Below are positions 18,723-28,005 of a stretch of 64,000 bases of DNA, one piece after another. The position numbers and the translations under genes were made by a program. The stretch lies in assembly GCA_041395205.1 (NCBI GenBank), contig JAWLAZ010000001.1, forward strand, positions 1,302,001 to 1,366,000, in the 5' to 3' direction. The notes beneath the pieces were generated by a model that searched no databases, was not told the DNA's origin, and worked only from the letters and a program-made list of their open reading frames with translations. The stretch comes from JAHEFU01 sp041395205. Lineage in GTDB: Bacteria; 4484-113; JAFGCY01. The first letter of the stretch is position 1; each line of letters starts with the position of its first letter.

Positions 18723-21056
18723 TTCCACCAGCACCGCGTAATGCGCGGTCGCCGTCAGGTCGTCAACATAGGCCACGGCCGGGAAGCCGCCCACATCCGC
18801 CAGTGAGACCCAGCCGTCCTCGGTCGTCAGGTCCGTGATCTCCTGCACCGGCAGCCAGGTGGCGCCCGTGCCGTCCGTGCTGCGGCGGAACTTCAGCTTG
18901 CCGCTGTCCACGAACACATAGCAGACCCGCTCGCCAATCACTTTTACCGAGTACTCGGTGTGGCTGTCACCGGCCGTCGCCGACAGCTGCTCCTTGGTGG
19001 CGAAGCCGTTGTCACGCAGGTTTACGAGCCCGTTGGCGGTGTAGTCATGCAGCAGCAGCCACTGTCCGCCAGCCGGCAGGTCCAGCACGGCATCGCCGAT
19101 CTCGATCTGCGTCGGGTTGTAGACCGGGAATGCCACATGCCAGACCACATTGCCACTGGCAATATGTGAATCCTTGTAGATCACCTGCTTGTTCTGGGCG
19201 TCCCAGTAGACGAGCGCCGGTGAGCTGCTGACAACACCGGCGCTGACATACCAGCCGAGGTTGGCACCGGAGTCGATCATCCCGGCCGTGCCCCAGTGCG
19301 AGCCTGTGGCGTCGTCACTGATGGCATACAGCAGCTCGCTGGCATCCCGGTCGAAGATCGCCACGGAGGGCCGGCCATCCGCCATCACGGCGGAGATATC
19401 GCGCAGGTTGTGGTTTGAAAGCGCAATGTTGTAGGGGGAGGTGAACTGCTGGTCCTCCACGTAGTTGTACTCCACGCGGCTTTCGGTGGGCTTCTTCTGC
19501 AGCGAGAGCACACCGGGCACGCCGCCCACGTCGAGGATCTCCACCTGCCCGGCGTTGCCACCCATCAGCTCGTTGATCCTGCGGAAGGCCAGCGGCTGGT
19601 TCCAGAGCGGGTCGTTGCCATAATTGAGGGCGACCACGCTCTCGCTCGTGCTCTGGTAGACGGATGCAATGTAGGGCCGGCCGTCGATCCCGGCCAGTGC
19701 AATGTCCTTGATGTCCATGACCGGCGCACCCGGCACGGCGATGTCGAGATCGGTGATCTGCCAGCCTGCATTGGCTGCCACGCTGAACTGCCTGGCGGCG
19801 AAACCGGTGGCGCCGTGCTCGTCACGCACATAGAGCGCGACGGACCAGTTGCCGGGGCCGACCTGCTGCGTGAGCGTCACATTGCCAGGGTCCGTCAGCT
19901 CTGCGGCGAAGATCCCGTCCACGATGTACCAGTAATACTCCAGCGCGCCGCCCTCCGGGTCGGAGCTGGCGGAGGCATCGGCCTTGAGCTGGAAGGGGTC
20001 GAGTCCGGCACTGGCCTCGAGCGTGAAGCTGGCGCTGGGTGCCTGGTTGCCAAGTCCGGAGAGATCGCTTGGGATGCCCTCCGCTGCACCCTCGGCGGGG
20101 CGCAGCCAGTAGGCAGCTGCGGCATCGGCGGCGGCGTCACTGTGCACTTCGTAGTAGAGCCGGCCCTGGGCGGGGGTGTTCAGGGCATCGGCGAGCACGG
20201 TGGTCTGCAGCACGGCGATTGTGGAGGGCTGGTCCGCCGCCCCCGGGTAGTCGGCGGGCTGGCCCTTGTAGAGGTTGAAGCCCTCCACGCGGCTGCCGAA
20301 GCCGATCCCGATCGGGGAGATGTCGGCGATGTTGATCTCGCCGTTGTCATCGCCGTCCACCACCGATTCCACGCTGGCGCGCGGGAAACCGCCGCTGGCG
20401 GTCTTACCAAAGTGCACGGCGATCGGGGTCAGGTCGGAGACATTGACCTCGCCGTTCTGGTCGTAGTCACCCTGGTTGGCATAGTACCAGTAGAAGAAGT
20501 TGCGGCTGGGATCGTAGTCCAGGTCGATGCGCGAGCCCGCGCTCAGCGGCGGAGCACTGCTAGTGCGGAGCTCATCAGCTTCCTCATCCGCGAAGCGCAG
20601 CCTTGCCAGCGTGGCCGGGCCACTGTGGCCGCCGGCGCTGTCCGGGTGCAGCATGCAGACACCGATGTCGAGCGTGTTGTCAGCAGAGGGGACAGCGATG
20701 CTCAGCGCATCTTCACCGGCCCATGAGCCAGGCGTGACAGTCGCGCTGCCAGTGGCAGTGCCGGGGACGGAGATACGCAGGTAGGCCGCGCGCAGGTTCA
20801 CTGTGTCATTTGTGCTGATCGTAGCCAGGGGCTGGCCATCCTGCTCTGACCAGACGATGCTGAGTGATCCGGCATCAAGCGAGTCGAACAAACCGCCCGG
20901 CAGGATCTCGATGGCGGCAGTCTGCTTCCCGGCAGGGCTGAGTGCTGCCAGCCCGTCCGGTGCCGGACTGGAACTGCCATCGCCACTGCCTGAGCTGCAG
21001 GAGCAGCAGGCGATGATCAGCAGCAGGAATGCAAGGTATTGCCAGTGAATGCGCAT
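18720..21056 (-). CDS. Large lipoprotein with dockerin-like pair, PKD domain and C-terminal repeat domain
   Basis: A 778-residue protein with a lipoprotein-type signal and a Cys cluster at residues 17-20. Residues about 35-175 form a beta-rich domain ending TLARLRFADEEADE that is cohesin-like in outline. Next come two calcium-loop repeats, GDYDQNGEVNVSDLTPIAVH (about 195) and VDGDDNGEINIADISPIGIG (about 230). A PKD domain follows (about 340-430; NQAPSASFTLEASAGLDPF). The last roughly 340 residues are repeats resembling BNR/propeller blades (DGRPSVAIFDRD, GFPAVAYVDD). Surface display by lipid anchor is likely. GGAGG nine bases upstream supports ATG 21056. It may follow the gene at 21100 in one operon. 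Confidence 0.85.
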   Translation of the reverse strand: MRIHWQYLAFLLLIIACCSCSSGSGDGSSSPAPDGLAALSPAGKQTAAIEILPGGLFDSLDAGSLSIVWSEQDGQPLATISTNDTVNLRAAYLRISVPGTATGSATVTPGSWAGEDALSIAVPSADNTLDIGVCMLHPDSAGGHSGPATLARLRFADEEADELRTSSAPPLSAGSRIDLDYDPSRNFFYWYYANQGDYDQNGEVNVSDLTPIAVHFGKTASGGFPRASVESVVDGDDNGEINIADISPIGIGFGSRVEGFNLYKGQPADYPGAADQPSTIAVLQTTVLADALNTPAQGRLYYEVHSDAAADAAAAYWLRPAEGAAEGIPSDLSGLGNQAPSASFTLEASAGLDPFQLKADASASSDPEGGALEYYWYIVDGIFAAELTDPGNVTLTQQVGPGNWSVALYVRDEHGATGFAARQFSVAANAGWQITDLDIAVPGAPVMDIKDIALAGIDGRPYIASVYQSTSESVVALNYGNDPLWNQPLAFRRINELMGGNAGQVEILDVGGVPGVLSLQKKPTESRVEYNYVEDQQFTSPYNIALSNHNLRDISAVMADGRPSVAIFDRDASELLYAISDDATGSHWGTAGMIDSGANLGWYVSAGVVSSSPALVYWDAQNKQVIYKDSHIASGNVVWHVAFPVYNPTQIEIGDAVLDLPAGGQWLLLHDYTANGLVNLRDNGFATKEQLSATAGDSHTEYSVKVIGERVCYVFVDSGKLKFRRSTDGTGATWLPVQEITDLTTEDGWVSLADVGGFPAVAYVDDLTATAHYAVLVE

Positions 21057-21099
21057 CGGGATTGACCTCCGGGTCTCAACCGCGCATTATACCCAAGGG

Positions 21100-22581
21100 T
21101 CAAGTTTCGGGTTGCAGCTGGTTGCAGATGTTTACTGCCGATCCTTCCTGTTCCTGCAGCTGCCGCTCCATCTGCTCCAGCAGCATCTGCATTTCCGGGC
21201 TCAGTTCCTGCTCCTCATAATCCAGCTCAGTCCAGTGCCAACGGTCCAGGCGCTCGACCACGAACGCCAGTTCCTCCTGCTCGGCATCGCTGGACCAGTA
21301 CGCCAAATGCGCAGCAGCACAGCGCTCGAAGAAGAAATGGCCCATGCCGCGCTCCACCATTGCCTGGCTGATGCTGCCCGGTTCAATCAGTTCAGTTGCC
21401 AGCATTTCCATCCAGCTGGAATTACCCGATGGTGCTTCGATGGGCAGCAAGGCTGTATACATCTCGTCCTCAATGAAATCATCCAGGGCCTTCCTGCCTT
21501 CCATCATCCTCGTGCGCGACTGCGTCATGCGCACATTGTGTCCATACAGAATGCTTCTCTGTTCCTCACTGAATCGCTCAGGGTACTGCACGAGGCACTG
21601 CCTGGCCAATGAGTTGGTGAATATTGCGGGAGCCTGCCTGCCTGAGAGGTCCCACCACAGGCAGTTTCCACAGGCCGTTACAGCCGATTCCAGCAGGTCA
21701 AGCCTGTCCATGTTGCCATTCTCAAGTTGCTTGGAGGCGTACCAGCCCAGTGTGCGCCGCCCGGCGAACATGTGCCACTGACCCGGGACATTTATGAAGT
21801 CGATCTGGAGCAGCATGCCGGTCAGCACAAGGCTGCCGGCGTACTTGCCCTGCTCAAGCAGCATGATCGTCGTTGACAGCGGAAATGGCAGCAGCATCCG
21901 GTCATCCGCAGCGGCACTGCAGGCCTGCATGTCTGCCAGCCCGGCATCCTCGTTGCCAATACTGATGTTCAGCAGGCCGCGCTGGAACCAGCCCCAGGGA
22001 TGTTCCGGGTCGATGCGGATGAATTCATCCAGATAGCCCAGCAGTATCTGTTGCGTTTCCTCACTGTAGACCGGATACCAGCGCTTTTCTGCATATTCCT
22101 GCTTGCCGTATTCACTCTCTGCAGCAAGGCAATACAGAAGCTGAAGCAATGAAGGGCTGACAACACCGCGTTCGTATGCTTCGGCAAGAATCTCCCGAGG
22201 ACGGTCATTCCCGCTGTCATCCCTTATGGCGGCTATGGCTGCGCAATAGGCCCGCAGTTCCCACCAGCGCGGGTCATCTCCCCAGCGATCCTCCCAGGAA
22301 AGCAGGACTTCATCCGGCAATGCCGCGGCTGCAATGTGGCTGCCTCTCGGTTCATAGATGAAGGCATCGGCGGCATTCGCATCCCAGACAGCCTGGGCGT
22401 ACTGGTCGAACAGCAGGTCGAATGTAGGCTTTGGCCGTCCCCGCTCAATCCGGGCAAGCACATCCTCACGCTGCAGCAGTTCCTGCAGGCCGTTCGAATT
22501 GTCATCCTGCGCACTGGCAGGATGGGTGTGCAAAGTCAGCGCCAGCAGCAGGCTGGCAGCCATTAGCCAACTCAGTTTCAT
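21100..22581 (-). CDS. Exported helical (TPR-like) protein, unknown function
   Basis: A 493-residue protein with signal peptide MKLSWLMAASLLLALTLHTHPASA. The mature part is mostly helical, with TPR-like pairs around residues 140-230 (PEHPWGWFQRGLLNISIGNE, then DAGLADMQAC). It ends in a Glu/Gln-rich coiled-coil-like helix (PEMQMLLEQMERQLQEQEG). GGAGG seven bases before the ATG at 22581 decides the start over the ATG at 22650. No enzyme motif is seen. Confidence 0.76.
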   Translation of the reverse strand: MKLSWLMAASLLLALTLHTHPASAQDDNSNGLQELLQREDVLARIERGRPKPTFDLLFDQYAQAVWDANAADAFIYEPRGSHIAAAALPDEVLLSWEDRWGDDPRWWELRAYCAAIAAIRDDSGNDRPREILAEAYERGVVSPSLLQLLYCLAAESEYGKQEYAEKRWYPVYSEETQQILLGYLDEFIRIDPEHPWGWFQRGLLNISIGNEDAGLADMQACSAAADDRMLLPFPLSTTIMLLEQGKYAGSLVLTGMLLQIDFINVPGQWHMFAGRRTLGWYASKQLENGNMDRLDLLESAVTACGNCLWWDLSGRQAPAIFTNSLARQCLVQYPERFSEEQRSILYGHNVRMTQSRTRMMEGRKALDDFIEDEMYTALLPIEAPSGNSSWMEMLATELIEPGSISQAMVERGMGHFFFERCAAAHLAYWSSDAEQEELAFVVERLDRWHWTELDYEEQELSPEMQMLLEQMERQLQEQEGSAVNICNQLQPET

Positions 22582-22644
22582 TGAGTGTCCTCCCCGACAA
22601 TCGTAGGACATGGATATCGGGGGGCAGGTTTCGGGTTTCAGGGA

Positions 22645-22733
22645 AGTCAATCAGTCAAGAAGTCAACGAGTCAATGGCCTCAATGCTTCGAAGCATGGAT
22701 GTGACTTATTGACTGATTGACTCATTGACTCCG
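22645..22733. repeat. Inverted-repeat block built from AGTCAAT units
   Basis: A 20-bp arm at 22645-22664 pairs with 22703-22722 at 19 of 20 positions. Both arms are made of heptamer-like AGTCAAT/AGTCAAC units. The loop contains a perfect 14-bp palindrome, ATGCTTCGAAGCAT (22683-22696). It sits between divergent genes (21100-22581 and uvrC) and codes for nothing obvious. Confidence 0.7.
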
Positions 22734-22814
22734 GTCAAGATGATTATGGCGAGCTGAATGCTCGCGCTCCAACTTAACAAACGTCCACCATTCGCCGGGT
22801 ATCATCCTACTGTG

Positions 22815-24926
22815 ATGGAGTATCCCGAGCAGGTTCACCGCAAGCTGCGCCAGTTGCCGGATTCACCGGGCGTGTACCAGATGAAGGACGCGCGCGGCAA
22901 GATCCTGTACATCGGCAAGGCGCTGGTGCTCAAAAACCGCGTCTCGAGCTACTTCACCGCCGCCGCCGAGAGCGACCCGCGCATCGCCCAGCTCGTCACG
23001 GAGATCCGCGACCTGGACTGGATCGTGGTCCCGACCGAGATCGACGCGCTGATGCTGGAAAGCTCGCTGATCCGCACCTTCAAGCCGCGCTACAACACGA
23101 TGCTCAAGGACGACAAGTCCTACCCCTACGTCAAGATCAGCATGAACGAGAAGTTCCCGCGCGTGATGCTGACGCGGCAGTACCTTGACGACGGCGCGCG
23201 CTACTGGGGGCCGATGACGAGCGTCGGCCAGGTCAGGAGCGCGATGAAATTCATCGCCGGGATGTTCCAGCTCAGGACCTGCAAGCTGGAGATTGACGAC
23301 GAGCACAAGTACCACAAGCCCTGTCTGGACTTCCACCTGAAGCTGTGCAGCGCACCCTGCGTCGGCTACATCGACGAGAAGAAGTACGGCGCGCTGGTGC
23401 AGTACGCCGTGGACTTCTTCAATGGCAACTACGGCACCGTGATTGACGAGATGAAGAAGCGGATGTGGGAGGCGGCACAGAACCGCGACTATGAAAGCGC
23501 GGCGCGCTACCGCGACCTGATCGAGGCCGCCGAGAAGAGCTTCCAGCGCACGCGCATGATCGGGCGGCCGGGCGAGAACTACGACGTGCTCGGGCTGGCG
23601 CGCAGCCGGGACAAGGCCTGCGTGCTCGTGATGCCGGTGCGCGACGGGCGCCTGATCGGCGACCGCAAGTTCGTGCTGGACCACCGCCTGGAGGACAGCG
23701 CTGATAACGACGTGCTGGCCGGCTTCCTCAAGCTGCACTATGCCAACCCGCAGAACGTGCCGCCGGAGCTGGTGCTGCCGCATCAGCCGCAGGACGGCGA
23801 GGTGATCCGCCAGTGGCTCGGCCGCTTGCGCTTCCAGGCGCTGGAGCACCGCGGCGAGGCCGAGGAGGTGGCGCTGCTGGCCGGCAGCTTCGCCGAGAAC
23901 GGCGAGGCGGGGGTGGTTCCGGAACTTGGCAACGCTGACGGCACGGGGATCGAGATCACGGACAGCGCCGGGATGCCGATCCGCCGCGTGCTGCTGACGA
24001 CGCCGAAGCGCGGCAAGAAGCTGGAACTGCTGGGGATTGCCAACCGCAATGCCCAGGAGCGCCTGCATACCGTGCTGCTCGGTGGGGGCGGGGACTACGT
24101 CGTCACGCCGGGGCAGAAGGCGCTGAAGGAGCACCTCTCGCTGGCGGACTACCCGCGCCGCATCGAGGGCTACGACATTGCCAACCTGCACGGCCAGCAG
24201 GCCACCGGCGCGATGGTGGTCTTCACCGGCGGGCGCAAGGATGCCCCGGAGTACCGCCTGTTCAACATCCGCCTGAAGCAGACCCCGGACGACTACGCGA
24301 TGCTGATGGAGACCCTGCACCGGCGGCTGAAGCGCCTGCTGACCGACCCGAAGTGGAGGAAGCAGGTGGACCTCGTGATGATCGACGGCGGCAAGGGGCA
24401 GCTCAACAGCGTGCGCCGCGTGTTCGACCAGATGATGGACGACCCGGACCTGTCAACGGAGCAGCGCGAGGTGCTGGAGGGGATCAAGCTCTGCAGCCTC
24501 GCCAAGCAGGAGGAGCTGGTCTACCACTACAACGACATCGACCAGCTGGAGGAGATCCGCCTGCCGCATACCGACCCCGGCCTGCGGCTGCTGGTGGAGC
24601 TGCGCAATGAGGCGCACCGCTTTGGCAACACCCAGCATTCGAAGATGAAGGAGAAGGCGATGCGCATCTCCGTCCTGGACACCGTGCCGGGGCTGGGGGA
24701 GACGCGCAAGCGGGAGCTTTTGCGGCATTTCGGCAGCGTCAAGCGCCTGCGGGAGGCCACGGTGGATGAGCTGCTGGAGGTGAAGGGCATCGGCCGGGCC
24801 TTCGCCGAGCATATCCGCAAGTACCTCGAGCGTGACAACGAGCTGGAGGGGGCCAAGGTCGAGAAGAAGCGCGAGATGCGCATCCGCCGCATCCGCCGCG
24901 AGGGTGACCCGGATCGGCCGGGCTAG
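22815..24926 (+). CDS. uvrC: Excinuclease ABC subunit C
   Basis: Nucleotide-excision-repair nuclease that makes both incisions at UvrB-marked lesions. At 703 residues it has the full plan: GIY-YIG domain (SPGVYQMKD then LYIGKALVLKNRVSSYF, about 14-90), the Cys-rich stretch containing CLDFHLKLCSAPCVGYI, a UVR domain (about 201-240), the RNase-H-like C-terminal nuclease (EGYDIANLHG near 451, then MIDGGKGQLN), and tandem helix-hairpin-helices (PGLGETRKRELLRHFGS, then VKGIGRAFAEHI). ATG 22815 fits the family N-terminus; an in-frame GTG lies one codon upstream. Confidence 0.97.
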   Translation: MEYPEQVHRKLRQLPDSPGVYQMKDARGKILYIGKALVLKNRVSSYFTAAAESDPRIAQLVTEIRDLDWIVVPTEIDALMLESSLIRTFKPRYNTMLKDDKSYPYVKISMNEKFPRVMLTRQYLDDGARYWGPMTSVGQVRSAMKFIAGMFQLRTCKLEIDDEHKYHKPCLDFHLKLCSAPCVGYIDEKKYGALVQYAVDFFNGNYGTVIDEMKKRMWEAAQNRDYESAARYRDLIEAAEKSFQRTRMIGRPGENYDVLGLARSRDKACVLVMPVRDGRLIGDRKFVLDHRLEDSADNDVLAGFLKLHYANPQNVPPELVLPHQPQDGEVIRQWLGRLRFQALEHRGEAEEVALLAGSFAENGEAGVVPELGNADGTGIEITDSAGMPIRRVLLTTPKRGKKLELLGIANRNAQERLHTVLLGGGGDYVVTPGQKALKEHLSLADYPRRIEGYDIANLHGQQATGAMVVFTGGRKDAPEYRLFNIRLKQTPDDYAMLMETLHRRLKRLLTDPKWRKQVDLVMIDGGKGQLNSVRRVFDQMMDDPDLSTEQREVLEGIKLCSLAKQEELVYHYNDIDQLEEIRLPHTDPGLRLLVELRNEAHRFGNTQHSKMKEKAMRISVLDTVPGLGETRKRELLRHFGSVKRLREATVDELLEVKGIGRAFAEHIRKYLERDNELEGAKVEKKREMRIRRIRREGDPDRPG

Positions 24927-25049
24927 TGGCCGGGAGCAGGCCACAACCGCATCCCGGATGGAATTGCCGTGAAGATCCGGGGAAATCCCGCCCCACGCTA
25001 AATCAATCGCCCGTGCGAACGATTATCTATTCAGGGAGTCCTAACTGAC

Positions 25050-25232
25050 ATGAGCACGCAGCGGTCGACAATCGGACTGGTGGTGGCGCTATCGGCGCTG
25101 CTGATCGTGCTCGCCCTGATCACCCGCGAAGTGCTGGAGATCGGCACCGGCGAACGCCCCGTGCGTGCGCGGATCAGCGTCGGCGGGATGGAGCAGCCGG
25201 GGGATGCCGCTTCCGAAGCCGGCCAGCAATAG
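25050..25232 (+). CDS. Small single-pass membrane protein
   Basis: A 60-residue peptide with one hydrophobic helix (about 8-25, TIGLVVALSALLIVLALI) and a polar C-terminal tail. AGGGAG lies about 12 bases before ATG 25050. It stands alone between uvrC and a convergent membrane protein. Function unknown; its membrane topology and ribosome site argue that it is real. Confidence 0.55.
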   Translation: MSTQRSTIGLVVALSALLIVLALITREVLEIGTGERPVRARISVGGMEQPGDAASEAGQQ

Positions 25233-25276
25233 CGCCGGGGATCCTGTATCGCGCGCAGTCTGGCAATCCTCATGAA

Positions 25277-26152
25277 TCAGGGCTTGAAGCTCCGCTGAGC
25301 ACTGTTTCCAATAGCGGTTCCGTCCGGATACATCTCATCGAGCATTGCCAGCAACAGCTCGTGGCGGCGGTTGGTGAACTGCTTCGGGTCATTGGTCAGG
25401 ATGATGTTCACGAGCAGCAGGGGTAGTGCAGAGAGCGGCATGATCGTAATCAGCACACCGCTTGCAAGGGCAGTGCCGCGCAGAATCGCGAGCACACGTT
25501 CCGACATCAGTCGGCGGCGGATGGCGTTGCCGCCGAGACCGAGGAACAGTTCCAGGTTGTCAGCCAGCATCCTGGCGCTCAGCAGTTCGCTATCCGCCGG
25601 CTGGCCCCTGGCCAGGGCGGGCAGGCGGACAAGCTCATACTCGGACACCGGGCTGCCGATCACGCCGGAAACCAGCTCCATGATGTCGAGCTCTCGCAGT
25701 CTGGCACTGAGTTGCCGGCGCTGATGGGATGCCAGGTATGTGCCAAGCATGCAGCCGATGCTCGTGGTGGCGATGAGCACGAGGGCAATGAACTTGGATA
25801 CCGTCCAGCCGGTGTCTACGGGAAACAGGACGCTGATGCTTCCGACCCGCATGAACAGCAGCTGCAGGCCCATTGCCATCAGCAGTACCGCCAAGCCCTG
25901 CAGGAAGCGGCTGCCGGCAGCAGTCAGCAGATGAGCAGCCCCCAGCCTGCGACTTGCCAGATACCAGTCCAGCACTTCCAGAAGCTGCCAGTCGTCCGGC
26001 TCGTCCTCGCTGGTGACGACGGGCGACCAGAGTTCCCAGAGGATGCGGCGCAGCTGCTTTGGAATGCGCCTGCCCTCATGGAAGCGTTCCTTGTTGGTCA
26101 TACCGCCGAGCTGCTGGCGTGTGATGTCTCCGCCTGATTCCTGCTGGTCCAT
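25277..26152 (-). CDS. Integral membrane protein, unknown function
   Basis: A 291-residue protein with a charged N-terminal cytoplasmic part and four hydrophobic segments in two pairs (about 88-104, 118-138, and two between 228 and 255). Between the pairs lies a helical soluble loop (RQLSARLRELDIMELVSGVI). No family is recognised. Its start at 26152 is divergent from the ArsR-type regulator, so the operators at 26227-26273 could affect it too. Confidence 0.72.
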   Translation of the reverse strand: MDQQESGGDITRQQLGGMTNKERFHEGRRIPKQLRRILWELWSPVVTSEDEPDDWQLLEVLDWYLASRRLGAAHLLTAAGSRFLQGLAVLLMAMGLQLLFMRVGSISVLFPVDTGWTVSKFIALVLIATTSIGCMLGTYLASHQRRQLSARLRELDIMELVSGVIGSPVSEYELVRLPALARGQPADSELLSARMLADNLELFLGLGGNAIRRRLMSERVLAILRGTALASGVLITIMPLSALPLLLVNIILTNDPKQFTNRRHELLLAMLDEMYPDGTAIGNSAQRSFKP

Positions 26153-26226
26153 GCAGACTGCTGTTTCTCCTGAACCCAGTATAGATCAGGGTGGAGCGGG
26201 AGGGCTGGAGAGAAGTCAGACTAATT

Positions 26227-26277
26227 TACAAGGAAATTTGTAAAATCGCTTGCTTTCTACAAAAAATTTTGTATAAT
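26227..26277 (+). promoter_or_regulatory. Promoter with two TACAA-N6-TTGTA operators for the ArsR-type regulator
   Basis: Two palindromes share the same arms and spacing: TACAA-N6-TTGTA at 26227-26242 (extended to TTTACAA...TTGTAAA) and at 26258-26273. Their centres are 31 bp apart, about three helical turns. The second lies within the spacer of TTGCTT (26250-26255)-N16-TATAAT (26272-26277) and reaches the -10 box, a classic repressing position. The predicted transcript starts near 26284, just before the regulator gene. Confidence 0.72.
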
Positions 26278-26309
26278 CACAGTATCACCTTCGAGGAGCG
26301 AGCGAAACG

Positions 26310-26912
26310 GTGAAGAAGGAACAGGTAGTCGGCAGCCTCGGTGAGGCCAGGGTGCTGCTCAAGCCGCTGCGCATGGACATCATGCACCTGCTGGCTGAGC
26401 CGCGCTCCTGCACCGAGATTGCGGGCAACCTGGGGCTGACGCCGCAGAAGGTGCACTACCACGTCAAGGTGCTGGAGAAGGCCGGCTTCGTGGAGCAGGT
26501 GGATGAGCGGCAGGCCCGCGGCCTGAAGGAGGCGATCTACCGCGTGACGGCGGAAAGCGTGTCCTTCGCACCGGCGCTCGTGGCAGCCCTCGGAGGCAGG
26601 GAGAAGCTCGGGGATAACCTGAGCATCGGATACATGATGGGTCTCGCGGATGAACTGGCACGTGATTCGAACCGCCTGGCGCTGATGCGGGACGAGACCC
26701 CGACGCTCAACCTGAGTGCACAGATCGAGCTGTCTGACCCGGCCAGGCGGGCCGAGTTCATGGATGAACTGCAGCAGCTGATCCAGTTCCTCGCGGAGAA
26801 GTACGGCGCTGACGACGGACTGCCGCGCGGCAGCGAGAGCATCTTCAAGCTGGTGCTGGCCTGCTACCGCAATCCGGACAGCAGCGACGAGGGCGGGCCC
26901 TCGCGCAACTAA
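26310..26912 (+). CDS. ArsR-family winged-helix regulator
   Basis: A 200-residue regulator with an N-terminal winged helix (about 12-80): LLKPLRMDIMHLLAEPRSCT, then EIAGNLGLTPQKVHYHVKVL and a charged wing. The remaining 120 helical residues are longer than in metal-sensing ArsR proteins and show no metal-binding Cys pair, so it probably senses something else. The start is GTG at 26310 after GAGGAG. Two operator palindromes precede it. It heads a run with two SRPBCC/AHSA1 genes, a very common pairing in which the regulator controls the partner. Confidence 0.85.
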   Translation: MKKEQVVGSLGEARVLLKPLRMDIMHLLAEPRSCTEIAGNLGLTPQKVHYHVKVLEKAGFVEQVDERQARGLKEAIYRVTAESVSFAPALVAALGGREKLGDNLSIGYMMGLADELARDSNRLALMRDETPTLNLSAQIELSDPARRAEFMDELQQLIQFLAEKYGADDGLPRGSESIFKLVLACYRNPDSSDEGGPSRN

Positions 26913-27055
26913 GCGGCCCGCAACCCGAGCCTGCCATGCAGCTGCGGCTGCCGCTGGTGCGCGGCTACAGGAAAGCGTATAGTTGCTGCAGGGGCGGCAA
27001 AGTGAAGAACGCCGGGAACACCGGCGGGCGATACTGACAACATACGGGAGACGAC

Positions 27056-27955
27056 ATGAGTGCTACGGAACAGGAACGATTCGAGCTCCGGCTGGCAATC
27101 GACATCCAGACCGGCCAGGAAAAGGTCTGGCAATCATTGACGGACTGGCAGCAGCTCAACGGCTGGCTCAGCGACAAGGCGGATGTGGACCTGGCGGCTG
27201 GCCGCTTCCAGATGTGCGGCAAGCGGCTGCCGGACAGCCCCTGCGACGGGACCGACCGCTTCAGCTTCGCCGGCTATGAGGATGGCAACAGGCTGGAACT
27301 CAGCTGGCAGTTCCGTGCTGACAACACCGGCCTGTCCTTCCAGCTCAGTGGCGAGGGAGATGCCTGCCGCGTCGAGCTGGCTCATACCAATGTACCGCGC
27401 CGGGGCGAGACGGAAGTGACGATGATCGAATACTGGCAATGGGTGCTGCTGGCCCTGCGCGGCTACTGCGAGAGCGGGGAGCGGCCGAGCATATTCGAGT
27501 TCGGGGCCGAGCAGCAGACGGGGCAGCTGGAGGTCGGGATTGACATCGCGGCGGAGCGCGAGACCGTCTACAACATCCTCGCCAGCAGCGATGGGCTGAA
27601 GGGCATCTTCGGCGGCGAGGGTGCTGAGGCTGAGCTCAGGGAAGGCGGGAAGTACAGCTACGGCTGGGGGCCAAACGAAGGTCCGACCAAGCTGATCAGC
27701 TTCGTGCCCAATGAGCAGCTGCACACAGACTGGTACCACGGCAATGACCCCGAGACCTTCATCACCTGGAAGCTCACGGGCAGCGGTGGACGCACGCGTC
27801 TGACACTCGTGCACAGCGGCTTTGACAACGAAGCGCGCAAGCACGACTACGAGGCCGGCTGGTTCCACTTCCTCGTGGCACTGCGCGAGATCGCCGAAGG
27901 CAACAGCGGGCGCCGGGTGGAAGTGCTTGCCAGGCCGGATGGCTGGGCCATCTGA
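27056..27955 (+). CDS. Double AHSA1/SRPBCC-domain protein
   Basis: A 299-residue protein made of two START-like (SRPBCC) domains of the Aha1 C-terminal-like type, which form hydrophobic ligand pockets. Domain 1 spans about 5-140 and domain 2 about 155-290. The family pattern in domain 2 runs from VGIDIAAERETVYNIL through GGKYSYGW to RTRLTLVHSGFDNEARKHDY. GGGAGA precedes ATG 27056. Likely cytosolic; ligand unknown. It is paralogous to the next gene and probably under the upstream ArsR-type regulator. Confidence 0.87.
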   Translation: MSATEQERFELRLAIDIQTGQEKVWQSLTDWQQLNGWLSDKADVDLAAGRFQMCGKRLPDSPCDGTDRFSFAGYEDGNRLELSWQFRADNTGLSFQLSGEGDACRVELAHTNVPRRGETEVTMIEYWQWVLLALRGYCESGERPSIFEFGAEQQTGQLEVGIDIAAERETVYNILASSDGLKGIFGGEGAEAELREGGKYSYGWGPNEGPTKLISFVPNEQLHTDWYHGNDPETFITWKLTGSGGRTRLTLVHSGFDNEARKHDYEAGWFHFLVALREIAEGNSGRRVEVLARPDGWAI

Positions 27956-28005
27956 ATCAAGCGGCAACTGATGCGGGGGAAGCAAGTCTGACAAGGGAGA
28001 CGGAA

